From NCBI GenBank assembly GCA_050116035.1, contig JASFPJ010000011.1, positions 1 through 21,002 on the forward strand: 21,002 nucleotides of DNA, given 5' to 3'. Below the pieces are notes generated by a model. That model was not told the DNA's origin and ran no database searches. It worked only from the letters and a program-made list of their open reading frames with translations. Made by a program: the position numbers and the translations under genes. The DNA comes from SOIA01 sp050116035 (lineage in GTDB: Bacteria; Acidobacteriota; Aminicenantia; Aminicenantales; Aminicenantaceae). Below, piece after piece: positions 13,921 to 21,002 of this stretch; positions within the stretch are counted from its first letter, which is position 1, and each line of letters starts with the position of its first letter.

Positions 13921-15546
13921 ATGAAAAAACTCACGCTATGGATAAGCCTCTTCTTCGTTTTTGGACTCCTTCTGCACGGCTTTCAAGGATCAGAAAAAGC
14001 AGATATGGTCCTCACAAATGGTAAAGTTTTTACAGGATTGAATGAGAAACCTCGATTCCAGGCTGTGGCTGTAAAGGATGGCAAAATCCTGGCTGTGGGG
14101 ACAAACGAAGAAATCACAGAGTCCATCGGGCCCTCCACTCAAGTGCTGGATGTTAAGGGGAAACTGGTTATTCCGGGCTTTATCGATGCCCATTGTCATT
14201 TTTCTTCCGGAGGACGTTCACTGACGAAGCTGGACCTCCGGGATGCTCGTACGATTGAGACCATTCAGGATAGAATTGCCGAGCGGATTAAAGAACTCTC
14301 TGAAGGCGAGCTCGTTGTTGCCTATGCCTCCTACCCCAATCCGAGCCTTTTCAAAGGGCTGGGCTGGCCGACGAAAGAAATTCTGGATCATGTCTCCCCG
14401 AATAATCCGGTTATTATCCAACGGCGTGGCGGACATGCGGTATGGGTGAACAGCGTCGCTCTGGAAAAGTCAGACATCACTAAAGATACGGAAGCTCCTC
14501 CCGGGGGTGAAATCGTCAAAGACCCGGAGACCGGCGAACCCACAGGAATACTGAAGGAAGCCGCATCCAATCTTCTCAAGGTCTGGGACAAACCTAAACC
14601 CAGGGAAGATATTGGAAGAGCGCTGGAGCATGCCGCCCAACTGGGGATAACAGGTGTCCAGACTGGGTCTTACTTGAAAGAGATCGAAATTTTCAAAGAA
14701 TTGGAAAAAGAGGGAAAACTGACCCTCAGAGTCTATGCCTGGGTCCCTGTCCAGGAGCTAGACCGCGCCATCGAGAAGGAGATAAAGCATGGTCAGGGTG
14801 ATGAGATGGTGAGAGTGGGGCTTGTCAAGATGTACATCGATGGGACCATCGGCGTTCGTTCCGCTCTGATGTTCGAATCTTTTACCGAGGAGCCGGGAAA
14901 CACGGGTTTGGCTCAGTACGAGGAAGAGGAATTCTATGCCCTGGTGGAGAAAGCACATAGAAATGGTTATCAGGTCGGCGTGCACGCCATCGGTGACAAG
15001 GCCGTCCATTGGGTGCTGAATGCCTTCGAGCGAGCGCAGAACATGTACGGCAAAAAGGCACTTCGTCACCGGGTTGAGCACTGCACAGTCGTTACGTTTG
15101 AAGATGCCGAGAGATTCGGAAAGCTGGGAGTCGTCGCCTCGATGCAGCCCAACATCACGGGCAGCGAAATCTACAGGAGAGTCCGTCTCGGAAAGGAACG
15201 GGCCAGACGGGTCGACATGTGGAGAACACTGCTCAATAATGGGGCCGTGCTCGCCTGGGGCACGGATTGGCCGGTATCACCCCTCAACCCTATGGAAAAC
15301 CTGTATCAACTGGTAACCCGTTACTACACAGAGGAAAGGATGACCATGGCTGAAGCGATCAAATATTACACCTATGGCTCAGCCTATGCCTCTCATGAGG
15401 AGGACATTAAAGGGACGCTGGAAAAAGGGAAGTTGGCGGATATGGTCGTTTTATCCAGAGACCTCTTCACCATCCCTTCAAGGGAAATTCTCAGGACAGA
15501 AGTTCTATACACGATCCTGGGAGGAAAGATCGTCTACCAAAAATGA
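13921..15546 (+). CDS. exported YtcJ-like amidohydrolase (Amidohydro_3 family)
   Basis: The 541-residue product has an N-terminal signal (MKKLTLWISLFFVFGLLLHG). The composite beta domain of amidohydrolases follows (ADMVLTNGKVFTGLNEKP to LDVKGKLVIPGF). Metal-site motifs are all present: DAHCHF with H91 and H93, VKMYIDG with K303, GVHAIGDKA with H355, RVEHC with H387 and GTDWPVSPLNP with D449. The C-terminal GTLEKGKLADMVVLSRDLF closes the beta domain. The protein should hydrolyse amide or related C-N bonds in the periplasm or at the cell surface; substrate specificity in this family is broad and cannot be read here. Length is typical. The start codon has no clear Shine-Dalgarno sequence. It is divergent from the TldD/E-like operon, and a shared role in using peptide-like material is plausible. 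The DUF1624-like gene follows after 68 bp of repeat DNA. Confidence 0.92.
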   Translation: MKKLTLWISLFFVFGLLLHGFQGSEKADMVLTNGKVFTGLNEKPRFQAVAVKDGKILAVGTNEEITESIGPSTQVLDVKGKLVIPGFIDAHCHFSSGGRSLTKLDLRDARTIETIQDRIAERIKELSEGELVVAYASYPNPSLFKGLGWPTKEILDHVSPNNPVIIQRRGGHAVWVNSVALEKSDITKDTEAPPGGEIVKDPETGEPTGILKEAASNLLKVWDKPKPREDIGRALEHAAQLGITGVQTGSYLKEIEIFKELEKEGKLTLRVYAWVPVQELDRAIEKEIKHGQGDEMVRVGLVKMYIDGTIGVRSALMFESFTEEPGNTGLAQYEEEEFYALVEKAHRNGYQVGVHAIGDKAVHWVLNAFERAQNMYGKKALRHRVEHCTVVTFEDAERFGKLGVVASMQPNITGSEIYRRVRLGKERARRVDMWRTLLNNGAVLAWGTDWPVSPLNPMENLYQLVTRYYTEERMTMAEAIKYYTYGSAYASHEEDIKGTLEKGKLADMVVLSRDLFTIPSREILRTEVLYTILGGKIVYQK

Positions 15547-15559
15547 AAGAACCATCAGC

Positions 15560-15585
15560 ATGTCGAATGTTGAGATGCGACCCCT
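15560..15585. repeat. REP-like 26-bp repeat, copy B
   Basis: It starts 13 bp after the amidohydrolase stop codon and matches copy A (10184-10209) at 25 of 26 positions and copy C at 22 of 26. All three copies have the same orientation. Confidence 0.75.
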
Positions 15586-15607
15586 CTTCCTTCTTCATGC
15601 TCTTTGA

Positions 15608-15633
15608 ATGTTAAATGTTAAGACGCGACCCCT
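15608..15633. repeat. REP-like 26-bp repeat, copy C, overlapping a gene start
   Basis: A diverged copy 48 bp right of copy B (22 of 26 identical, with CTCTT following both). It contains the ATG of the next gene and its first codons. Confidence 0.65.
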
Positions 15634-16778
15634 CTTTAGGAAGGCTGAACTCTCTGGATTTTTTCAGGGGGCTGATCATGGTCATCATGGCTGTGGATCA
15701 TGTCAGTTATTTTGTGGCCAAGAATCATTACTATGAATTTTGGGGCATCGCTCCTCCTCACTTTCCGGATGCGGTCTCATTCTTCACCCGCTTCATCACC
15801 CAAATCTGTGCGCCTGGATTTTTCTTTATGATGGGAGCCGGGATGGTATTACTCTGGAATTCCAGGCAAAGACTGGAATGGACAGAGTCAAGGATCACCC
15901 GATTTTTTCTAATCAGAGGGCTTATCCTTATCCTCTTGCAATTCAATCTGGAAAATCCTGCCTGGCTTATTGGAATGTTCAGTGATAAATCTCAATCTCT
16001 GAGCTCGATGGCCATCCCTGGAGGAGGAGAGAAGGTCTTTTTTCATTTCGGTGTTCTGTATGCACTGGGGATGTCCATGATTATCTGGGCCTTGCTGCGC
16101 AGATTCAGGACCTCCATCATTCTGGCCATAAGTATCGCTTCTCTGCTGTTGACACAAATCCTGACTCCAACCGCAGAAAACGCGGAAAGGCTCTACTCTC
16201 CTATTCTCCGGATGCTGCTCATTCCTGGACGGACTGGAGTAATGCAGGTCTTGTACCCTATTGTTCCATGGCTTGGGTTTACAGGGCTGGGTATTGTTTT
16301 TGCGAAAAAACTTGCCAGTGACCGAAAAAGAATTCTTCGCTGGTCTTTATGGGGAGGACTGACATCTCTTCTTCTTTTTGGAATTGTCAGAGCCTTGGGC
16401 TCATTCGGAAATTTCCATGCTCCCCAGGATTCAAATGTGATCTCTTTTCTCAACGTGACTAAATATCCGCCCAGTCTGACTTTTATACTCCTCACATTCG
16501 GATTGAATGGCCTTCTGCTTTTTTTCTCTGCGAAGTTTGAGACGGGCCTTGAAAAACGGACAAAACCTCTTTTGGTTTTTGGACAAACAGCTCTTTTCTT
16601 TTATATCACTCACCTGTATCTTTTCGCCTTTATCGGGTTTGCCTTTCCGACAGGAGCCGGATATGGACTGTTATGGGGAATTTGGGCCGGAGGAGTCGCG
16701 ATTCTCTATCCTTTGTGCCGGCTGTACAGAAGGTTTAAAAGAGAGAAATCCCCGAATTCCATCTGGCGCTTTTTTTAG
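15615..16778 (+). CDS. DUF1624 / heparan-glucosaminide acetyltransferase-like membrane protein
   Basis: The 387-residue product has the family's N-terminal signature RLNSLDFFRGLIMVIMAVDH (residues 10-29), then about nine hydrophobic membrane segments. Late motifs typical of the DUF1624 group are also present: NVTKYPPSLTFILLTFG and PLLVFGQTALFFYITHLYLF. Relatives are inner-membrane proteins thought to move acyl groups across the membrane onto sugars. The acceptor here is unknown. ATG 15615 is the only ATG, GTG or TTG before the signature, because an in-frame TAA stands directly upstream (15612-15614). It has no Shine-Dalgarno sequence, and it and the residues MLRRDPS come from a REP-like repeat. 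The gene may be co-transcribed with the amidohydrolase. It converges on the GGDEF gene, 43 bp away. Confidence 0.8.
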   Translation: MLRRDPSLGRLNSLDFFRGLIMVIMAVDHVSYFVAKNHYYEFWGIAPPHFPDAVSFFTRFITQICAPGFFFMMGAGMVLLWNSRQRLEWTESRITRFFLIRGLILILLQFNLENPAWLIGMFSDKSQSLSSMAIPGGGEKVFFHFGVLYALGMSMIIWALLRRFRTSIILAISIASLLLTQILTPTAENAERLYSPILRMLLIPGRTGVMQVLYPIVPWLGFTGLGIVFAKKLASDRKRILRWSLWGGLTSLLLFGIVRALGSFGNFHAPQDSNVISFLNVTKYPPSLTFILLTFGLNGLLLFFSAKFETGLEKRTKPLLVFGQTALFFYITHLYLFAFIGFAFPTGAGYGLLWGIWAGGVAILYPLCRLYRRFKREKSPNSIWRFF

Positions 16779-16821
16779 AATTCTATAAATCTATGCGGGT
16801 ATGAAAAGCAGGGTTTCCCGA

Positions 16822-19800
16822 TTATTGTCTTGCCGCTTTTCTGACATTAGGAGACTTATCGTTTTTCAGAGCTTGAATAGCTCTCCTGATTTTCACTCTG
16901 TCAGGTAACTGCCGAAGAGCCCAAGTGGCGGCTTCCCGAACAGAGTCGGGTTTCTGCTTGAGAAATGTAAACGGCTTGGGAACGGTCGCCACAGCAACAA
17001 GGATGTCAGCGGCCTCTGATGAACCGATCTGCCCCAGAGTTCGACAAACCCTCTCTTGTAAGGAAATCCTTCCCTCTTTCTCCCAGGTCTTCTTTGGCTT
17101 TATGATATCCAGAAGCAGGGGAACAGCCTCAGTCATCCTCCGTTTCGCGAACATATTGAGGATATCCCTTTTCACCTCTCCGGCCGCAAGATTGAATACC
17201 TCGAGAAGAATCATGTTGATCTCTCCTCCGGGAACCTTATCCAGGATCTCAATCGTGGGACGTATTGTCTCAGTCGGCCCGGTAAGAGCTATTTTGCGCA
17301 ATATTTGGACGAGTTTTGGGCTGGCAATAAAAATATCCGCAACAGTGATAAAATTGGGAAGCGGAATAACAGGCGCCTCTGGATTTATTTTATCCAAGAA
17401 TGCCTCCATGGCTTCTTCTCCTGATTTCTGGACAACTGTTGCCGCCAGTTTCCGCGCTTTGAGCGGCATGTTCGAAGCGATGGCTAACAAGGCGGCACCG
17501 GCTAATTTTATTGGGTCCTGTTTCACCAGCCACGAAGCGGCCTTGGCACGCGTTTGGGTATCCTCAGAATTCAAATCTTCGAAAGCAGGATAGAGGTCCT
17601 TCTCTGTCTCGACCACAATCTCCTCATCAGCCAGAACTCCAGCATATTTTCCCTTTGGGGCTGCAGCCGCTTCACCTTCCCCCGGAGGAGCGGCATCCGC
17701 TGAAGCAGGGGCGGCTTCAGATGCCCGCACAGCTTCCTCAGCCCTGGCAATGTCTGTGTGCTGGAGAATATTCACAAGTTGCTTGAACTCGGCCTTGCCT
17801 ATATCTTCCGATTGAATGGCCTCCAGCAACTCTTGTTTCTCCTTGACAAACTGATCCAGAATGCTCTTGAGCTGGTCCAATTGCTCATCCGACACTGATA
17901 GCCCAGCATCGCCTGGGAGAACCACACCAGCCACTCCAGGCCCCGAAGCCTTCTCGCCGGGACTCGCCGGGGCTTGAGCCAGAAGGTCATCTTTTTGGAG
18001 GGTGACTTTATGTTCGCTGACTGCGACAAACACTTTTCGGTCGGGCAGTATATGGGCTAAATCAAGCTCATTCACCAGAACATCCCACTGCCCCATCACG
18101 TCCTCAGGATGCCTGGTAAAGGCATCAAAAAACCGCATGATTTCCTCTTCGGTTATCCCGCCGAGAAACAACACTCCCTGCAATCCAAAGAGGCCCAGAA
18201 CATCATTCAGGTCGGCCGTCAATTTCTTATCATCCTTAGTCGGCGGCGGAGGCAGGCCGTTAAAAAGGACCGACTGCGGTGTTACTGATACGGAGAGCAC
18301 CTCTGTTTTTTCTGCCAGAAACGGCCCGAGAAGTTCTATGAATCGCGCTACTGAATTCTTCACATTCTCGTGTTCTTTTGGATAGAGGCGAAAATTATGG
18401 ATGGCGGTCCTGAAGGCCCTCGCTAAATCGACGGCAATTGCCAGATCTTCTTCCTCAAGCTCCGACTCTCTGGCTAGCGATGATGTGAGCGTTTTTTTCT
18501 GCAGGATTTTTCTCGCGCCTCTCGAGATAGATACTGAACTCATTTGTTTCCTGAGAGTGGAGAACATCTGCGAAGCCTGTTCCAGCTGTCCCGCACTCTG
18601 AAAATGATAGGCCAACTTGCCAACGACCCGTTCAAGGGCGCCTGGTGCGAATTTCTGTTCAATATCAGCCGCTACAGAATGGTACTTGCGGCGCTCCTCT
18701 TCACTCATTAGCGAATAAAACACAGACCGATCCAGGCGGTGAGAAAAAGTGAACTCATCCGGGTTTGGAGATTCCTCGATGAGAAGCGCTCTTTGAGCAT
18801 TGACAAGAATATCTAAAACCTGCGGCACATTAAGCTGGCACATCTCCGCCAGTTGACGCGTGTTGATTTTTTCCCCGAGAATTGAAGCCAACTTCAGGAC
18901 ATTTATGGCTTCCTTGTCCATCTTCAACAGCCTCTCTTTGAGCATTTCAGTGAGGTTTGTGGGAATATCTTCAGGCTTCACCAGGGAAAGATCCCATTCA
19001 TCTCCCACGACTTCTATCTTCCCTTTCATCAAAAGCAGCGATAAGGCCTCCACGATAAAAAGCGGGCGTCCACCGGATTTATCGAACAGGGATTTTTCTG
19101 ACTCAGCAGGCAGTGTTTTCCCATCAAACAGCTTTTCCGTGAGCTCCTTTATGTTTTCCTGTTTTAAGGGATCCAGATGGAATCGCTGGACAGTGCATCG
19201 AGATGCCATCTCTGGCATCGAGTCAAAAACGAACAAGAGCTTTTCCTCACCTGTCAGCAGATCCGGGCTGTTGATCGCACAAATAAAGAAAAGTTTTCCT
19301 CCCTTCTCTTGGGAAGTCTGAGAGTCAAAAAACTGCAATGATGGCTGATCGATCTGATCGATGTCATCGAGAATGACAGCTCCATCACCCATTTGCCGAA
19401 GAATCAAAAACACCTGAGTCAACGCTTCAAAATAAGTCGTGCTGTCCGCTCGGGGATCTTCCTCGGTTGTCTCAACTTCTTTCATCTCCCAGGGATGGAG
19501 ATAGGGTTTGAGGATGGTTTTGTACTTGTCCTCGAGTTCAGTGAATACCTGGTTTGAAATGGATGTATCCTGTTCAAAAAGCCTTCCCAATGCCGAGAAT
19601 ACAGCGCCATACACTTCTGTCTGCCAGAGAGGGTATCCTCTTGCGAAGAGCGTGAAATCGAGTTTTTTTTCCGCCCTTTTTCGCGCATACGCCAGCAGTC
19701 TTGTTTTTCCTGCGCCATCTCCGCCTAAGAGCACAGGGAAAGCAGTGGATTTTCCTTTTTTGGAAAGATGTGTATCCATGAATTGAAGGACATCATCCCT

Positions 19801-20394
19801 GCCGACAACGTAAGGAGTATCCAGGATAGAATCGAGCTTGGAAGGCACGAGGAGTTTGCCCGAGTCGGGAAAAACGACGACTGTGCCCCTTCCCCGATCC
19901 TTGGCCACATACAGGGCTTCGTCGGCTTTTTCAAAGAGCACCTTCACGGTCTTCCCATCCTTAGGGAACAGAGAAATACCCATGCTGCATCCAAGTATGA
20001 CTTCATCTTCTTTGGCTTTGAGAGGAGTGTCTGTCAGCTTTTTCTGAATATCCAGCCCGATCTGCCTGGCCCCTTTTTTATCCAGCTCGGACAAAACGAG
20101 AACGAACTCATCCCCCGCATAACGGATTGCATCCCCCCTTTCCTTGCTTTCTAGCGAAATAATTTTGCTGAATAACTGCAGGGCATTATCGCCAACTCCA
20201 TGCCCGTAGGTATCGTTGATGTTCTTGAATTTGTCCATGTCGATCATGTACAAGGCGACACTAAATCCCTCTTCTTCAGCCCTAACAAGATGCCCGGGTA
20301 TCACTTCTTTCAAGTATCGGCGGTTATATATTTTGGTTAACTCGTCAGTGTACAGGAGTGTATCCAGCCTTTTGGGTTTTGCTTCAGTACTCAT
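16822..20394 (-). CDS. GGDEF - STAND-type ATPase - HEAT-repeat signalling protein
   Basis: The 1190-residue cytoplasmic protein has an unusual order. Residues about 10-175 are a GGDEF domain: DELTKIYNRRYL, D52 and D54 in MIDMDKFKNIND, YGHGVGD and an AGDEF signature at 93-97. Substitution of the first Gly by Ala is common and usually tolerated, so cyclic-di-GMP synthesis is likely. A canonical RxxD inhibitory site five residues before it is not seen. Residues about 195-480 are a predicted ATPase: Walker A GGDGAGKT (224-231) and Walker B ILDDID (341-346). A winged-helix-like and helical part follows to about 620, as in MalT- or adenylate-cyclase-linked STAND proteins. Residues 645-800 are an unassigned domain. 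An Ala/Pro-rich linker covers about 805-915, and HEAT-like repeats run from about 935 to the end. ATP- and ligand-driven assembly may control the cyclase. No Shine-Dalgarno sequence is evident at ATG 20394. Confidence 0.85.
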   Translation of the reverse strand: MSTEAKPKRLDTLLYTDELTKIYNRRYLKEVIPGHLVRAEEEGFSVALYMIDMDKFKNINDTYGHGVGDNALQLFSKIISLESKERGDAIRYAGDEFVLVLSELDKKGARQIGLDIQKKLTDTPLKAKEDEVILGCSMGISLFPKDGKTVKVLFEKADEALYVAKDRGRGTVVVFPDSGKLLVPSKLDSILDTPYVVGRDDVLQFMDTHLSKKGKSTAFPVLLGGDGAGKTRLLAYARKRAEKKLDFTLFARGYPLWQTEVYGAVFSALGRLFEQDTSISNQVFTELEDKYKTILKPYLHPWEMKEVETTEEDPRADSTTYFEALTQVFLILRQMGDGAVILDDIDQIDQPSLQFFDSQTSQEKGGKLFFICAINSPDLLTGEEKLLFVFDSMPEMASRCTVQRFHLDPLKQENIKELTEKLFDGKTLPAESEKSLFDKSGGRPLFIVEALSLLLMKGKIEVVGDEWDLSLVKPEDIPTNLTEMLKERLLKMDKEAINVLKLASILGEKINTRQLAEMCQLNVPQVLDILVNAQRALLIEESPNPDEFTFSHRLDRSVFYSLMSEEERRKYHSVAADIEQKFAPGALERVVGKLAYHFQSAGQLEQASQMFSTLRKQMSSVSISRGARKILQKKTLTSSLARESELEEEDLAIAVDLARAFRTAIHNFRLYPKEHENVKNSVARFIELLGPFLAEKTEVLSVSVTPQSVLFNGLPPPPTKDDKKLTADLNDVLGLFGLQGVLFLGGITEEEIMRFFDAFTRHPEDVMGQWDVLVNELDLAHILPDRKVFVAVSEHKVTLQKDDLLAQAPASPGEKASGPGVAGVVLPGDAGLSVSDEQLDQLKSILDQFVKEKQELLEAIQSEDIGKAEFKQLVNILQHTDIARAEEAVRASEAAPASADAAPPGEGEAAAAPKGKYAGVLADEEIVVETEKDLYPAFEDLNSEDTQTRAKAASWLVKQDPIKLAGAALLAIASNMPLKARKLAATVVQKSGEEAMEAFLDKINPEAPVIPLPNFITVADIFIASPKLVQILRKIALTGPTETIRPTIEILDKVPGGEINMILLEVFNLAAGEVKRDILNMFAKRRMTEAVPLLLDIIKPKKTWEKEGRISLQERVCRTLGQIGSSEAADILVAVATVPKPFTFLKQKPDSVREAATWALRQLPDRVKIRRAIQALKNDKSPNVRKAARQ

Positions 20395-20708
20395 TGAATT
20401 TAGTAAGGTTCGATCATAGAGACAGGTAAATCACGAGGAGATGCGTCTCATTTGAATGTTTATCATGCGGTCAATTTCCCCTCTAATAAAAAATTTAAGG
20501 GTTATACTAAGAAAATTATATTCATTTTTCAAAAAAAATCAATGTCTTGGACCCTATGTATTTGTTAGACACAGTTGTTTCTCATTTATTCCTCAGTTGG
20601 TATCGAGAGTACCTGCTCCGCACTCCAGACTGATGTTGAATTCAGGATTGAATCTTGAGACATGAGTCTGAGAAGTCGATGAATCAAACCTATTCTGTAA
20701 GAAGGCTC
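20395..20708. other. intergenic region, promoter only
   Basis: This 314-bp spacer separates two leftward genes. It contains a good promoter-like sequence (20515-20542) and otherwise AT-rich DNA with no gene, RNA or repeat that I can support. A 69-codon plus-strand frame (20456-20665) overlaps it and has no gene-like features. Confidence 0.5.
20515..20542 (-). promoter_or_regulatory. putative sigma70-type promoter of the GGDEF/STAND/HEAT gene
   Basis: On the minus strand TTGATT (20542-20537), a 16-bp spacer and a perfect TATAAT (20520-20515). Transcription would start near 20508, leaving a leader of about 114 nt before ATG 20394. Confidence 0.5.
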
Positions 20709-21002
20709 TTACTTGGTGAAGATGGCAACGATCCCTTTCACCCGATTGTTGAACTCCGTGGGACGCTCTAGCATCGGATAGTGGCCCATGTGTTTCATGA
20801 TGACCGCATCGAAATCAGCCTTAATTTTCCTGTTCCCCTTCACGTCCGTGGGATAGAGATCGCCGTTGATTGCTCGCAGCGGCACAGTCAGGCGGCTGGC
20901 TGCAGCGCCCACATCATACCCGGCAAACGACAAGAACATAGCGCAGGCGGCTTCGGGCGAGGTTCCACCCATGCGGCTTTCAGCTTCCGCTATGAGGGCT
21001 GG
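20709..21002 (-). CDS. alpha/beta hydrolase, C-terminal part (5' end outside window)
   Basis: The frame is open from the stop at 20709 to the right edge, so an ATG at 20972 (87 residues) is probably internal; 97 codons are visible. The end is typical of alpha/beta-hydrolase-fold enzymes. LRAINGDLYPTD follows the strand that carries the catalytic Asp, and KHMGHYPMLERPTEFNNRVKGIV contains the catalytic His followed by the usual ExPxxFN helix. The nucleophile and the N-terminal half lie beyond the window, so the substrate cannot be judged. It reads the same way as the GGDEF gene, but a 314-bp spacer with a promoter separates them. Confidence 0.75.
   Translation of the reverse strand, partial: PALIAEAESRMGGTSPEAACAMFLSFAGYDVGAAASRLTVPLRAINGDLYPTDVKGNRKIKADFDAVIMKHMGHYPMLERPTEFNNRVKGIVAIFTK

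Noticed and set aside
10184..15633. The block between REP-like repeats as a composite transposon
   Set aside because: No transposase, no terminal inverted repeats and no target-site duplication are visible. Direct REP-like repeats alone do not support this.
16925..20154. Many plus-strand frames over 90 codons opposite the GGDEF gene
   Set aside because: All are antisense shadows of a continuous 1190-codon gene with clear domains. None has its own ribosome-binding site or family features.
1..21002. CRISPR array, tRNA or rRNA genes, prophage or toxin-antitoxin pair
   Set aside because: I looked for regularly spaced repeats, cloverleaf-like segments and paired small genes and found none.

Overview
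The window (about 47-48% G+C by eye) comes from a bacterium with an outer membrane. It encodes a DUF5916-type predicted beta-barrel, two predicted lipoproteins and many exported or secreted hydrolases. The mix of DUF885, CBM9/DUF5916, exported TldD-type proteins, an exported YtcJ-like amidohydrolase and a GGDEF/STAND/HEAT protein suggests an Acidobacteriota- or Aminicenantes-like scavenger of peptides and carbohydrates. That placement is inference; no rRNA, tRNA or housekeeping marker is present to fix it.

Layout, left to right. (1) 1-987, the 3' part of a DUF885-type protein. (2) 1359-3614, a CBM9-like/DUF5916 outer-membrane protein. (3) 3.6-10.0 kb, a looser, AT-rich accessory stretch. It holds a putative lipoprotein esterase, a serine/threonine-rich lipoprotein, a small multi-pass membrane protein, a secreted galactose-binding-fold protein and a double zinc-ribbon protein. 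Long spacers separate these genes, and they contain diverged repeats and gene relics. (4) 10.2-16.8 kb, a compact block. Two overlapping minus-strand genes encode an exported TldD-like protease and a catalytically dead partner. They lie divergent from an exported amidohydrolase, which is followed by a DUF1624-like membrane protein. (5) 16.8-20.4 kb, a 1190-residue signalling protein, GGDEF - STAND-type ATPase - unassigned region - HEAT repeats. (6) 20709-21002, the 3' end of an alpha/beta hydrolase.

The most unusual structure is in region 3. One leader/promoter-like sequence occurs three times (near 5.6, 7.9 and 9.6 kb). The 3' end of the membrane-protein gene occurs twice: intact at 7150-7238, and as a relic just beyond the esterase gene at 3649-3737. 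The esterase gene therefore lies between flanks that match those of a different gene. This fits an ancient duplication in which the body of one copy was replaced.

In region 4 a REP-like 26-bp repeat has been absorbed into gene ends. One copy supplies the stop codon of the TldE-like gene and another supplies the start codon of the DUF1624-like gene. No CRISPR array, complete insertion sequence, prophage or recognisable defence operon is visible.
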